From positions 1-35,280 of the forward strand of contig URJL01000021.1 of NCBI GenBank assembly GCA_900548115.1: a DNA stretch of 35,280 bases, written 5' to 3'. A program made the translations under genes and the position numbers. Below are positions 7,010 to 15,712 of this stretch, one piece after another (the first letter of the stretch is position 1; each line of letters starts with the position of its first letter). Source of the DNA: an uncultured Eubacteriales bacterium (GTDB lineage: Bacteria; Bacillota; Clostridia; Oscillospirales; CAG-382). The notes below the pieces were generated by a model. It worked only from the letters and a program-made list of their open reading frames with translations. It ran no database searches and was not told the origin of the DNA.

Positions 7010-7038
7010 TTGCATTTTTGCGCGGAATGGTGTATAAT
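7010..7038 (+). promoter_or_regulatory. Strong promoter facing into the antisense of the BofC-like gene
   Basis: TTGCAT (7010-7015) and TATAAT (7033-7038) have a 17-base spacer, giving a start near 7045. The next plus-strand gene is the PBP at 7578, so its transcript would run antisense through the whole minus-strand gene at 7069-7476 before reaching it. No terminator is seen between them. Confidence 0.7.
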
Positions 7039-7068
7039 AGCGGTATCGTGGGTTGCTTTTCCCAAAAA

Positions 7069-7476
7069 TCAGCTGTCCAGCGATTCGAGAAAATCCCGCA
7101 GCTCGCCCTCGGACGAAAAAACGACCCCCTCGCGCAAAAGGGCGCGGTCGCCCGACGGAAGATACGAAAGCTCGGCGTCACAGGTTTCGAGAAGATTCCC
7201 GAAGCAGTCGTAGATCCCGAGAACGCCGCGCGTTTCGCGCACGGTTCGCGTTTCGGTGATATACGGCGCATCGGCGCGTGCGTCGGTATCGGATGTCTGC
7301 ATGCTCTGCGCCTCCCGCACCGCGGAAAGAGCATTTTCTTCGACAGCAGGCGAGAGCGAATAAAAGTCAAAGCGGCGAAGGATCGTTTTTGCCGCAAAAA
7401 AGAACAAAAGCATCAAAAGAACCGTGCCGCACGGGAAAAGCATGTCCCGCAGCGAACGTATCGAGATTTTTTTCAT
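7069..7476 (-). CDS. Single-pass membrane protein with BofC C-terminal-like domain
   Basis: The protein has 135 residues from the ATG at 7476, which follows GGGGGGATATT; an upstream in-frame ATG at 7500 lacks a ribosome site. One N-terminal transmembrane helix (FPCGTVLLMLLFFFAAKTIL) leads to an extracytoplasmic part with RGVLGIYDCFGNLLETCD and then LLREGVVFSSEGELRDFLESL. The 'IAVYD-x-x-G' strand plus 'L-L-x-x-G-I-x-x-x-S-x-x-E-L-x-x-L-L-E' end is the pattern of the BofC C-terminal domain, found in B. subtilis BofC (a forespore inhibitor of SpoIVB signalling) and in many clostridial membrane proteins of unknown role. The N-terminal BofC domain is absent. Naming it a SpoIVB regulator would be inference, although spoIVB is in this window. 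Confidence 0.72.
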   Translation of the reverse strand: MKKISIRSLRDMLFPCGTVLLMLLFFFAAKTILRRFDFYSLSPAVEENALSAVREAQSMQTSDTDARADAPYITETRTVRETRGVLGIYDCFGNLLETCDAELSYLPSGDRALLREGVVFSSEGELRDFLESLDS

Positions 7477-7519
7477 AATATCCCCCCGTTTTCGGGTCAT
7501 TTTTCGGAAATACGGTTAT

Positions 7520-7549
7520 ATTTTACCGCAAAATACAGATTCTATACAA
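7520..7549 (-). promoter_or_regulatory. Predicted promoter of the BofC-like gene
   Basis: On the minus strand TTGTAT (7549-7544) and TAAAAT (7525-7520) are 18 bases apart, 44 bases upstream of the start codon. It lies in the 100-base gap shared with the divergent PBP gene. Confidence 0.5.
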
Positions 7550-7577
7550 AGAAAGAATCCCACGGAAAGGAGCTTTT

Positions 7578-10232
7578 ATGGAACCGAAGAACAATACCGG
7601 CGCAACGCGCCATTTCAGCACCGCCGATCTGAACAACACCGATCTTACTCCCAAAAAGGGAACGCACCGCCGACGCAAAAAATCAAAGGGAACGGGCCGC
7701 CGCGCTTTGTCGATCGTCCTCAACCTGCTGCTTACCCTTATGCTCATCGGCATTATCACGGGAATCATCGTCGTTTCGGCGTTTGCACTTTACATCAAAA
7801 ACAACCTGATCGAGGATTACGATATCGTAGGGCTTGAAAATACGCTCGACCAGACCACGAAGATTTATTACACCGACGCGAGCGGAAAAGAAATCGAGCT
7901 TGAAGACCAGCGGCTTCACGGAAGCGAAAACCGTTCGTGGGTGTCCATCGGCGAGATGCCGAAAAATCTGACCAACGCCTTTGTCGCCATCGAAGACCAG
8001 CGCTTTTACGAGCACAACGGCATGGATCTGAAGCGCACCGCAGGCGCGGTTTTGGAGTTTTTAAAGGGAAAAACCAGCTACGGCGGTTCGACCATCACCC
8101 AACAGCTGATCAAAAACTGCTCGGGCGACAACGAAGCGACCATGCAGCGGAAGATCAAAGAAATTTTCCGTGCCATCAGCATTACCAAAAAGCATTCGAA
8201 GGACGAGATCCTCGAAATGTATCTCAACACCATCAGCCTTTCCAACGGCTGCTACGGCGTTCAGGCGGCGTCGAATTATCTTTTCGGAAAGGACGTTTCC
8301 GACCTCACGCTGCTCGAGTGCGCGTCGCTTGCCGCTATTCCTAAATCGCCTTACAAATACAACCCCAAGTCCCATCCCGAATATAACAAAGAGCGCCGCG
8401 ACACCGTTTTGGACAAAATGGAAGAGCTGGGCATGATCTCGAAAGAGGAGTGCAAGGAGGCGCAGAACACCGAGCTTGTTCTCAATATCACAAAAGATAT
8501 GACGGGTGAGATCGGCGTCAACACCGTCACGTCGTATTTTACCGACGCGCTGATCGAAGAGATCATCGTCGATCTGAACGAGACCTACGGCTATCCCCGC
8601 AAAATGGCGCTGAACATTATCTACAGCGGCGGACTTGAAATTCATACGACCGTCGACCCCAAGATTCAGTCGATCATGGAGGAGGTCTACGCCGACCCCG
8701 ACACCTTCAAGCAGACCGAGGGCATTCAGCCCGAGTCGGCGATGGTGATTCTTGACCCGTACACGGGCGATGTGAAGGGCATTGTCGGCGGACGCGGCGA
8801 AAAGACGGGAAGCCGTATTTTGAACCGCGCCACCATGAGTAAACGTCAGGTCGGTTCGTCCATAAAACCGCTGACCGTTTACGCTCCCGCCATGGATCTC
8901 GGCTATATCGACTACGCGACGGTGATCGACGATACGCCGTATAAATACATGGAGGACAGACGGAGCTATTGGCCTGCCAACGCGGGACGCGACTATCGCG
9001 GGCTTACCACGGTCAATTATGCCATCGCCCAGTCGCTGAACACGCTTGCCGTCAAGACGCTCGACAAGATAACGCCCGAATATTCCTATTATTTTGCCAA
9101 GGAAAAACTGGGACTTACCAGTCTTACGCAATCGGACTGCGACTATGCGCCTCTCGCGCTCGGCGGTCTTACCAACGGACTTACCGTCATGGAAATGGCG
9201 GGCGCGTATACCATGTTCCCGAACGAGGGAATCCATTCGACACCGCGCCTTTACACCGTCATTTACGACAACGAGGGCAACATTCTGCTCGAACACGGTG
9301 TGGAACAGAACGTCGCCATTTCCAAGTCGACCTCACAGATCATGACCAAGATCATGCAGAACGTTGTGACGAGCGGTACGGGTACGGCGGTGACGCTGCG
9401 CAATAAGATCAATGTCGCCGGCAAGACCGGTTCGACCAACGAGGACAAGGACCTTTATTTTGTGGGCTATACACCGTATTATGTCGGCGCGTGCTGGTTC
9501 GGCTATGATCAGCCGAAATACATCGGAAAGCGCTTCGGACCCAACCCCGCCATGATCGCGTGGGACAAGGTCATGACCCGCGTTCATGAGGAACTCATCG
9601 GCAACGCCGCAGGCGGTGCGGCAAAGCTCAACACCTTTGACGATTCCGAATTGGTAAAAGCCAAATTCTGCAAGGATTCGGGCAAGGTCCCGACCGAACT
9701 GTGCGAGGGCTTCGACCCGCGCGGCTCACGCGTAGAGGAGGGCTGGTTCAAAAAGGGCTCCGAACCGAAGGAAAAATGCGATGTTCACACCGTGGTGGAA
9801 TTCTGCGGTGAATCGGGCAATGTCGCCAACGCTTATTGCCCTGCCGAATCGCGCGTTTCGTATGCGCTTGTTCTGGCGCCCGACCGCAATTACGTCGAAA
9901 ATATTGTTATTCTCGATTCGCAATATACCTGCCGCAAGACGCCGAGCGGCTTTGAACCCGTTTGCGACGGCGTTTCGGCTTACTTTGCAAGTCTTCTTCC
10001 CGAGGGGACTTTTGCGGGACATTCCAAGACCGAAGAACCCTTAAACCGCGGCTGTACCCTGCATAATGCCGCAACGGCAAAGGACAACCCGCGAGAAGAG
10101 GATGCCGAGCCGGGGCCTTCCGACCTTTATGACCCGCTTTTGCCGGACGACGGGGACGAAAATCCGTCCTCGCCCGATGAGGCGCCGCACAGTGTGGCGG
10201 TATCCGAAGGACACACGCGCACGGCACGCTGA
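7578..10232 (+). CDS. Class A penicillin-binding protein (PBP1A family)
   Basis: The protein has 884 residues. A basic cytoplasmic tail (about 1-45) is followed by a transmembrane helix (about 46-75) and a GT51 glycosyltransferase domain with catalytic Glu139 in AIEDQRFYEH, then GGSTITQQLIKN and RKIKEIFRA. The transpeptidase domain has the three expected motifs: SSIK with Ser427 and Lys430, SLN at 486-488 and KTG at 616-618. A C-terminal extension (about 690-884) includes several Cys and ends in an acidic Pro-rich tail. It polymerises and cross-links peptidoglycan outside the membrane. AAAGGAG precedes the ATG. It may be reached by transcripts from the promoter at 7010. The SLH protein follows 52 bases later, so envelope genes are grouped. 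Confidence 0.96.
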   Translation: MEPKNNTGATRHFSTADLNNTDLTPKKGTHRRRKKSKGTGRRALSIVLNLLLTLMLIGIITGIIVVSAFALYIKNNLIEDYDIVGLENTLDQTTKIYYTDASGKEIELEDQRLHGSENRSWVSIGEMPKNLTNAFVAIEDQRFYEHNGMDLKRTAGAVLEFLKGKTSYGGSTITQQLIKNCSGDNEATMQRKIKEIFRAISITKKHSKDEILEMYLNTISLSNGCYGVQAASNYLFGKDVSDLTLLECASLAAIPKSPYKYNPKSHPEYNKERRDTVLDKMEELGMISKEECKEAQNTELVLNITKDMTGEIGVNTVTSYFTDALIEEIIVDLNETYGYPRKMALNIIYSGGLEIHTTVDPKIQSIMEEVYADPDTFKQTEGIQPESAMVILDPYTGDVKGIVGGRGEKTGSRILNRATMSKRQVGSSIKPLTVYAPAMDLGYIDYATVIDDTPYKYMEDRRSYWPANAGRDYRGLTTVNYAIAQSLNTLAVKTLDKITPEYSYYFAKEKLGLTSLTQSDCDYAPLALGGLTNGLTVMEMAGAYTMFPNEGIHSTPRLYTVIYDNEGNILLEHGVEQNVAISKSTSQIMTKIMQNVVTSGTGTAVTLRNKINVAGKTGSTNEDKDLYFVGYTPYYVGACWFGYDQPKYIGKRFGPNPAMIAWDKVMTRVHEELIGNAAGGAAKLNTFDDSELVKAKFCKDSGKVPTELCEGFDPRGSRVEEGWFKKGSEPKEKCDVHTVVEFCGESGNVANAYCPAESRVSYALVLAPDRNYVENIVILDSQYTCRKTPSGFEPVCDGVSAYFASLLPEGTFAGHSKTEEPLNRGCTLHNAATAKDNPREEDAEPGPSDLYDPLLPDDGDENPSSPDEAPHSVAVSEGHTRTAR

Positions 10233-10284
10233 ACAAAACGGAAAAAGCAAAAAGGGTAAAGGATAAAGGGACGGAAGAACAAAG

Positions 10285-11520
10285 ATGAACAAACGATTTT
10301 TCAAAAAGAAGCTGTACGCACTCTGTGCGGCGGCGGGCATGCTGTCGGCGGTCTTGTTTCCGTGCGCGGGCGAAGGCGCGCTTTTGCCTGCGGCGGAGCT
10401 TGTCGGCAAGACGAAAAAAACGCTTTCGGCTTCCGATTTTGCCGATGTTTCGGACGGGGCGTGGTATTATGACTATGTGGACGCGCTGGTAAGGAGCGGC
10501 ACGGTCGTCGGCACGAGCGAAAGCACTTTTTCGCCCGCCGATCGTTTCACGGTCGCGGAGGCGGCGACGGTCATCACCCGCTATCTGGGGCTTTCCTCTT
10601 ATGCCGCAAACCGCAAAAATGAATGCGTCGCCTCGGTTTCCGCCCTTTGGTACGGGAGCTATATGCAGACGCTGGTCGACGCGGGTGTTATGACAAACGG
10701 AGAATACGGTCTTTCGGTCGCGGGCGACGGTCTTATCACGGCGCTTTCGTCTGAGGACTGCATGCGCCCCATCAAACGCTATGAATTCGCCTCGCTCATC
10801 ACACGCTCGTTCGATATCCGAACCGACCGCGTGCGGGCGCGTCATATTCCGAGCGAGCTTTCGCCGAACGGCAATTCCTTTATTGTCGGCGGGCGGTACG
10901 ACGGAACGGTGTCGCGCTATGCCGAAAAAATAAACGATTACGAAAAGATCCCCGAGTCGGCGCGTGAGGAAGTGCTGAAAGCGTATTACAACGGTATTTT
11001 CAACGGCGACGAAAACGGAAATTTCAATCCCGACGACCCGCTTTTGCGCTGTGAAATGGCAAAAGCCGTGTCGGTCATTCTGGACTTTTCTCTTCGCAAC
11101 CGTATCGAATACCGCGAAATGTTTGCCGTGTACGGCGAGATCGGCTCACATCTGATCGTCGACGGCTGGCGCGAAAAGGCACTGGACCGCAATTTTTCCT
11201 ATAAGCTTCTCTCGGCGAATGCTTCGCTTCTTGCCGTCGCGTCGTCGGGTGTCTACAATTCGATCGCCTATACGCCGATCGCGTCGCCCGCGGGGTATCT
11301 TACCGAAATTTGGGTCTATGAGTCAAAGGGCGGAACGTACACGCAGATCGCCCGCCGACTTTCCACGGAAAGCGAGCCGATCACCGCCGACGGCGAGAAT
11401 CTTCGCGTTTTGTTCGTTCTTCGAAACAGCGACAGCGCGAAGGTGGAGGGCGTTTTGCAGGTGGATATCGCCAAGGACGGTACCGTGACGAGAGACGATC
11501 GGTTCAAGTCGGTTCTGTGA
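10285..11520 (+). CDS. Secreted S-layer homology (SLH) domain protein
   Basis: The protein has 411 residues. A lysine-rich start and hydrophobic segment (residues about 1-30, ending near AGEGA) form a signal peptide. SLH repeat 1 is at about 52-105 (FADVSDGAWYYDYVDALVRS then RFTVAEAATVITRYLGL). A degenerate repeat follows with TLVDAGVMTNGEYG and RYEFASLITRSFDI, and a clearer third one with AYYNGIFNGDENGNFNPDDP and RCEMAKAVSVILD (about 235-275). The remaining 130 residues look like a beta-rich domain I cannot name. SLH repeats bind pyruvylated cell-wall polymers, so it is probably anchored at the surface. Its place directly after the class A PBP suggests shared expression. Confidence 0.9.
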   Translation: MNKRFFKKKLYALCAAAGMLSAVLFPCAGEGALLPAAELVGKTKKTLSASDFADVSDGAWYYDYVDALVRSGTVVGTSESTFSPADRFTVAEAATVITRYLGLSSYAANRKNECVASVSALWYGSYMQTLVDAGVMTNGEYGLSVAGDGLITALSSEDCMRPIKRYEFASLITRSFDIRTDRVRARHIPSELSPNGNSFIVGGRYDGTVSRYAEKINDYEKIPESAREEVLKAYYNGIFNGDENGNFNPDDPLLRCEMAKAVSVILDFSLRNRIEYREMFAVYGEIGSHLIVDGWREKALDRNFSYKLLSANASLLAVASSGVYNSIAYTPIASPAGYLTEIWVYESKGGTYTQIARRLSTESEPITADGENLRVLFVLRNSDSAKVEGVLQVDIAKDGTVTRDDRFKSVL

Positions 11521-11575
11521 TCGTTTGATCTTCCGATTATTCGCTTGATTAAAATAACGAAAGGGGGCGGCGCTT

Positions 11576-11944
11576 GTGGAGGACGGACGCGCTTGCTTTA
11601 ACAAAAAGATCTTCTCTTTGCTTATCGAGCACGCATGCGGACAGCGCAGTCTTCATCGTTTTGCGAAGGATGCCGACATCAGTTATGTTCAGCTCCGAAA
11701 GCTTCACGCCTGCCGCCAGGAAAACCCGCCGGGAAAAAAATTGATCCGAAAGCTTGCGGAAAACAGCGACGGCGGCATCGAATACGAGGATTTTGCCTTT
11801 GCGGCGGGGCTTTGTGACAAAAAAGACGCACCCGCCGATCTTTCGCCGCGGGACAAGCGTCTTTTGGAGGATATCAAGGCGCTTTCGGCGGGACAGCGAA
11901 AAACCGCCGAGGAATTTGTCCGTTTTCTGTCAAGGCGCGGGTAA
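11576..11944 (+). CDS. XRE-family helix-turn-helix regulator
   Basis: The protein has 122 residues from a GTG at 11576 after AAAGGGGG. The N-terminal half reads as an XRE-type HTH: SLHRFAKDADISYVQLRKL, where 'FAKDADIS' and 'VQLRKLHAC' are the two helices, followed by IRKLAENSDGGIEYEDFAFAAG. The C-terminal part (LSPRDKRLLEDIKALSAGQRK, then EEFVRFLS) resembles the short helical tails of LexA/XRE-like clostridial regulators. It is 7 bases ahead of the DUF2953 gene and should be cotranscribed with the DUF2953-gerW pair. The target is unknown. Confidence 0.8.
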   Translation: MEDGRACFNKKIFSLLIEHACGQRSLHRFAKDADISYVQLRKLHACRQENPPGKKLIRKLAENSDGGIEYEDFAFAAGLCDKKDAPADLSPRDKRLLEDIKALSAGQRKTAEEFVRFLSRRG

Positions 11945-11950
11945 CGAAAT

Positions 11951-12709
11951 ATGAAAATCGTTCTGATCGTTCTCGGCGCGCTCGCGGCGTTGCTTTTGCT
12001 CCTTGTTCTGCTGTTTTTGTTTCTCACGGTGAAACTGCGCGTTACGTATGACAGCGAAAGCGGAGCGCTTTCGGCGACGGCAGGCGCACTGTTTTTCACT
12101 TTTCCGATTTATCCTCCGCCGAAAAAGAAACGGAAGCCGACCAAGAAAGCGCAAAAGAAAGCACGAAAAAAGCTTTTCGAAGAGGAAAAACCGAAAAAAG
12201 AAAGAAAAAGCAAAAGAAAAAAACAAAACCCCGTCTCTCTTTTGCAAAAAGAGCTTTCAAATGTCGCCAAAGCGGCGCATATCGGCGGGGCGATCACCTC
12301 GCACGCGCGCCGAAAGGGCGAAAGCACGGGGCAAAACGCTTTTTTCGGCAAGATTCGAAACGCCGTCAGCGCCGTACGTATTTTACTGATCAAGGCAAAG
12401 GGATTCCTTCCCGCCTTTTTTGACGCGCTGAGCCTTTCGGTCGAATCGCTTCACATCGTCGTCGGCGGAGCGGACGCCGCCGATGTTGCGGTCGGCTACG
12501 GCATGATCTGCTCCTGCCTTGAAACGCTCTCGGCGGCAAGCCACGAGACCGAGCATTTTCGGATGGGCGACGACATTTTGGTCGACACCGATTTTTTGGC
12601 AGGAAGCCCCACGCTTCGGCTTTCGGTGCGGCTCGATGTTCGCGCCGCAAAGGTACTGCGCGCGCTGTATCTTGCCGAGGACGCTTATTACGAATATAAA
12701 TATCGATGA
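11951..12709 (+). CDS. DUF2953 membrane protein
   Basis: The protein has 252 residues. A leucine-rich N-terminal transmembrane helix (about 3-28) is followed by LRVTYDSESGALSATAGALFF, a very basic stretch rich in KKKRK and KKERK (about 55-95), and a C-terminal domain with DALSLSVESLHIVVGGADAADVAVGYGMIC and LRLSVRLDVRAAKVL. This is the layout of DUF2953 proteins, commonly encoded just upstream of gerW/ytfJ in spore formers, as here (54 bases). Function is unknown; a sporulation role is inferred only from context. No strong Shine-Dalgarno site is seen, so translation may be coupled to the upstream regulator. Confidence 0.85.
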   Translation: MKIVLIVLGALAALLLLLVLLFLFLTVKLRVTYDSESGALSATAGALFFTFPIYPPPKKKRKPTKKAQKKARKKLFEEEKPKKERKSKRKKQNPVSLLQKELSNVAKAAHIGGAITSHARRKGESTGQNAFFGKIRNAVSAVRILLIKAKGFLPAFFDALSLSVESLHIVVGGADAADVAVGYGMICSCLETLSAASHETEHFRMGDDILVDTDFLAGSPTLRLSVRLDVRAAKVLRALYLAEDAYYEYKYR

Positions 12710-12763
12710 ATCCCGCATGCGCGGACGCGCCGGGAAAAACAGAAACGGAAAGGAAGGATAACG

Positions 12764-13210
12764 ATGGCGGACATGCCCCTGAGCGAAGTTATTCGCGCTT
12801 CTCTTGAAAGCATTAAAAAAGTATTGGATACCAATACGATTATCGGCGAGCCGATTTCGGTATTGGATGACACGGTCATTATTCCGATCTCGAAGATCTC
12901 GGTCGGATTTGCGTCGGCGGGTGCGGAATATTCCGGCAAACGCGAGGTGAAAAATCCGAAGTTCGGCGGCGGAGGCGGAACCGGCGTGACTCTGACCCCC
13001 CTTTGCTTTTTGGTCGCCACGCGCGGCGGCGATGTGAAGATTTTGAACGTTGACGCAAATTCGGGTTACAACGGGAACGAAGGCTATGTCGGCATTGTCA
13101 ACGCCATTGACGAGCTGATCCGAAAAGCGCCCGGCATGGTGGATCGGGTCAAAGATATGTTCGCCAAGGACGCCCCCGAGGAAGCCGAAGAGCAAAAGAC
13201 GGAAAATTGA
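12764..13210 (+). CDS. gerW: Spore protein GerW (YtfJ family)
   Basis: The protein has 148 residues. The family pattern is clear: SEVIRASLESIKKVLDTNTIIGEPI, then TVIIPISKISVGFASAGAEY, a glycine cluster KFGGGGGTGV, and LTPLCFLVATRGGDVKILNV. In B. subtilis YtfJ/GerW is made in the forespore and is required for germination with L-alanine through GerA. An AAGGAAGG site precedes the ATG. With the DUF2953 gene it forms a conserved sporulation pair, and it is one of the two strongest signs that this organism makes spores. Confidence 0.95.
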   Translation: MADMPLSEVIRASLESIKKVLDTNTIIGEPISVLDDTVIIPISKISVGFASAGAEYSGKREVKNPKFGGGGGTGVTLTPLCFLVATRGGDVKILNVDANSGYNGNEGYVGIVNAIDELIRKAPGMVDRVKDMFAKDAPEEAEEQKTEN

Positions 13211-13253
13211 GAAAAAAATTGTTTCAAAATCGATAAAAAGCCCGTTTTTCGGA

Positions 13254-13281
13254 TTGCTTTTGCGAAAAAATGCGGTATACT
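13254..13281 (+). promoter_or_regulatory. Promoter TTGCTT-16-TATACT
   Basis: TTGCTT (13254-13259) and TATACT (13276-13281) are 16 bases apart. The predicted start near 13288 lies downstream of an earlier in-frame start at 13270, which argues for a later start codon for the M20 gene. A loose AAAAGCCCG/CGG..GCTTTT hairpin at about 13234-13261 overlaps the -35 and may end the gerW transcript. Confidence 0.55.
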
Positions 13282-13311
13282 TGCGGGCGAATGGGGTGTG
13301 AATGTAAAAAA

Positions 13312-14763
13312 ATGGATCGCGAAACACAAAAGGCGGTGCGCGCCTATATCGACGCACACCGCGATGAAATAAAAAACGACCTCATAACGCTTTGCCGCGT
13401 GCCGAGCGTTTCGGTTGACGGCGAGGACTATCCGTACGGAGAAGAGGTTAACCGCGCACTGCGCACGGTACGTTCGCTTTGCGAAAAGCGCGGGCTTTTC
13501 TGCCGCGTTGAGGAAAAGAAAGGATACGCCGTCGCTTTTTCCGAAAAGGAATGCGAAAACGCAAGCGAGGGCGCCGATATCGGACTTTTCTGCCATTGCG
13601 ATGTTGTGCCCGCCGATGAGAGCGATTGGACGGTCTGCCCGCCCTTTGAGCCGAAGCAGATCGGCGGCTTTCTTTTCGGACGCGGCGTCGACGACAACAA
13701 AGGTGCGGCGGTTGCGAGCATTTATCTTTTGGACATGGTAAGAAGCGGCGCTTTGCCGCTCCGTTCGTCGCTGATGATCTATTTCGGAGGCGATGAGGAA
13801 CGCGGCATGTCGGATATTCACAATTTTTTGACAAACGAAAGCCGCCCCGAAATCTGCCTCGTGCCCGATAACGGAGCCCCCGTTAGCTTCGGCGAGAAAG
13901 GAATCCTGCACCTTTCCTGCACGGCAAAGACTCCCTTTTCACAGATCGTTTCGTTTGCGGGCGGAACGGTGGTCAACGCCGTGATCGGCAGTGCCGATGT
14001 TTCGATGCGGGATGAGGACGGCGCGCTTTACCGTGAGCTTTGCGGGCTTATTGCGGGCAAAGACGCTTTTTCCGTGTCGCGCGAAGAGACGCTTACGACC
14101 CTTGTTTCCCGCGGAGCGGCGGCGCACGCGGCGTACCCTACCGGTTCGGTCAACGCGGCGGTCGAGGCGGCAAAGCTTCTTTGCAAAGCCGAAAGCCTGT
14201 GCGGAGCGGATCGTGACATTTTGGCGGGAATGGTGTCGCTCTTTTCCGACCCGTTCGGAAGCGGCGCGAATATCGACGCCGAAGACGAAAAGTTCGGTAA
14301 AAACACCTTTGTTCTCGGACTGTGCGAGCTTTGCGGCGATACGCTCGTCTGCCGTGTCGACTGCCGCTTCGGACGTACTTACGACGCCGGAGAGACAGCG
14401 GACCGAATTGATACGGCGGCAAAGAGCGCCGGCTTTTGCGGTGCTGAGGTCGAAGAGGCGAAGGAGTGCTATACGGCACAACTTCCCGAGCGGACGCTTT
14501 CGGCGTTTCTCGGGGCGTATCGCACGGTCTCCGATCCGAACGGAGAGCCGTATTACAGCGCGGGCGGAACGTACGCGCGTTATCTTTCGGGCGGACTGAG
14601 CTGTTCGATGTTCGATTCCTACGGGCTGAATATAGAGTACCCCACTCTTCCACAGGGACACGGAGAAGCCCATCAGCCCGACGAGACGATCAGCCTTTCG
14701 GCGCTGTATAAGGGCATTTTTACCATGGCAAACATTCTTTCCGCACTGGATGAGACGCGGTGA
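13312..14763 (+). CDS. M20 family metallodipeptidase (PepV-like)
   Basis: The protein has about 483 residues from the ATG at 13312. ATG 13291 is the alternative, but it would leave almost no leader after the predicted start. Zinc-site motifs of clan MH are present: GLFCHCDVVPAD (His and Asp ligand region), GRGVDDNKG (bridging Asp), GGDEERGM (Glu base and Glu ligand), VPDNGAP, and the C-terminal PQGHGEAHQPDE (His ligand). An inserted lid/dimerisation domain lies between about 190 and 380. PepV-like enzymes hydrolyse dipeptides in the cytoplasm with two zinc ions. It is the last gene before a strong terminator shared with the convergent response regulator. Confidence 0.92.
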   Translation: MDRETQKAVRAYIDAHRDEIKNDLITLCRVPSVSVDGEDYPYGEEVNRALRTVRSLCEKRGLFCRVEEKKGYAVAFSEKECENASEGADIGLFCHCDVVPADESDWTVCPPFEPKQIGGFLFGRGVDDNKGAAVASIYLLDMVRSGALPLRSSLMIYFGGDEERGMSDIHNFLTNESRPEICLVPDNGAPVSFGEKGILHLSCTAKTPFSQIVSFAGGTVVNAVIGSADVSMRDEDGALYRELCGLIAGKDAFSVSREETLTTLVSRGAAAHAAYPTGSVNAAVEAAKLLCKAESLCGADRDILAGMVSLFSDPFGSGANIDAEDEKFGKNTFVLGLCELCGDTLVCRVDCRFGRTYDAGETADRIDTAAKSAGFCGAEVEEAKECYTAQLPERTLSAFLGAYRTVSDPNGEPYYSAGGTYARYLSGGLSCSMFDSYGLNIEYPTLPQGHGEAHQPDETISLSALYKGIFTMANILSALDETR

Positions 14764-14786
14764 GAAGCAGCGGAAAAACAAGCAAA

Positions 14787-14822
14787 AAGAGGAAGTCCTA
14801 CGACTTCCTCTTGCTTTTTTCT
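14787..14822. terminator. Bidirectional terminator between M20 peptidase and response regulator
   Basis: AAGAGGAAGTC (14787-14797) and GACTTCCTCTT (14802-14812) form an 11-bp perfect stem with a CTAC loop. A GCTTTTTTC tract follows on the plus strand and an A run precedes it, so it works for both convergent genes. Confidence 0.9.
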
Positions 14823-14824
14823 TT

Positions 14825-15514
14825 TTACTGCTGGAACAGCTCGAACTTGTAGCCGACGCCCCAAACGGTCTTGATCTGCCATTTTTCGGAGACGCCGTTC
14901 AGCTTCTCGCGCAGACGCTTGATGTGTACGTCAACGGTGCGGGAGTCGCCCAGATAGTCAAATCCCCAAACCTTGTCGAGCAGCTGGTCGCGGGTGAAGA
15001 CTCGGTTGTAGTTGGAGGTCAGAAAATAGAGAAGCTCCAGCTCCTTCGGGGGGATGTCGACCGATTTTCCGTTGAGCTTCAGCTCGTATTTCTGGAGACT
15101 GATCTCGAGGTTGTCAAACTTTACGACCTCGGAATCGTCGGTTTCGTGGCCGGCACAGCGGCGGAACACCGCCTTGATACGGGCGACGACCTCCTTCATA
15201 TCGAAGGGCTTTGTGATAAAATCGTCCGCGCCGAGCTCAAGACCGAGAACCTTGTCGAACACTTCGTTCTTAGCGGTGAGCATAATAATCGGCTTTGAAG
15301 AAATCTCGCGGATCTCGCGGCAAACCTGCCAGCCGTCCTTGCCGGGCATGGTGATGTCCAGGAGAACCAGATCCGGTTCATAAATTTTAAAAGCGGAAAC
15401 GGCCTTTACACCGTTGTTGGCGACTACGATTTCATAGTCTTCGTTTTCGAGACAGATCTTTAAAAGATCACAGGTATTCGGATCGTCATCCGCGATGAGA
15501 ATTTTGAATCCCAT
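14825..15514 (-). CDS. OmpR/PhoB-type response regulator (orphan)
   Basis: The protein has 229 residues from the ATG at 15514, which follows AAAGGAGG; longer in-frame starts upstream lack a site. The receiver domain (1-120) has the acidic cluster ADDD at 8-11, phospho-acceptor Asp53 in LVLLDITMPGKDGW, the Thr of MLTAK, and Lys in ITKPFDMKE. The winged-helix effector (about 130-229) has IPPKELELLYFL, FTRDQLLDKVWGF, SRTVDVHIKRLREKL and KTVWGVGYKFE. No histidine kinase is adjacent, so the signal partner is elsewhere or absent. The leader carries a TGCTTAC inverted repeat (15577-15598). Regulon unknown. Confidence 0.95.
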   Translation of the reverse strand: MGFKILIADDDPNTCDLLKICLENEDYEIVVANNGVKAVSAFKIYEPDLVLLDITMPGKDGWQVCREIREISSKPIIMLTAKNEVFDKVLGLELGADDFITKPFDMKEVVARIKAVFRRCAGHETDDSEVVKFDNLEISLQKYELKLNGKSVDIPPKELELLYFLTSNYNRVFTRDQLLDKVWGFDYLGDSRTVDVHIKRLREKLNGVSEKWQIKTVWGVGYKFELFQQ

Positions 15515-15576
15515 GGTAATCCTCCTTTGATGTATAAAATAAGATGATAAGTGAAGTGAAGAGGAAAGAAACAAAA

Positions 15577-15598
15577 TGCTTACAATTTTCCGTAAGCA
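15577..15598. promoter_or_regulatory. Inverted repeat in the response-regulator leader
   Basis: TGCTTAC (15577-15583), 8 bases, GTAAGCA (15592-15598): perfect 7-bp arms 63 bases upstream of the ATG. It could be an operator for autoregulation or a leader hairpin. A weak TATGAT/TATAAA region lies just upstream of it on the minus strand. Confidence 0.5.
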
Positions 15599-15712
15599 AT
15601 TCTCTCTAATTCAGAACTACATCATAATTTTATACGATTGTGTTCAGAAAAGGATTAACACAGTTTTAAATTTCACTACACATTTTTTGAATTTGTGCAA
15701 AAAAGCAACCGT

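Noticed and set aside
8061..9296. Long open frame on the minus strand opposite the PBP gene
   Set aside because: It mirrors the codon structure of a clear class A PBP, has no ribosome site and no recognisable domain; long antisense frames are common in GC-richer third-position DNA.
13270..13311. Earlier start codons for the M20 peptidase
   Set aside because: 13270 lies upstream of the predicted transcription start and 13291 would be almost leaderless; the residues between do not look like the family.
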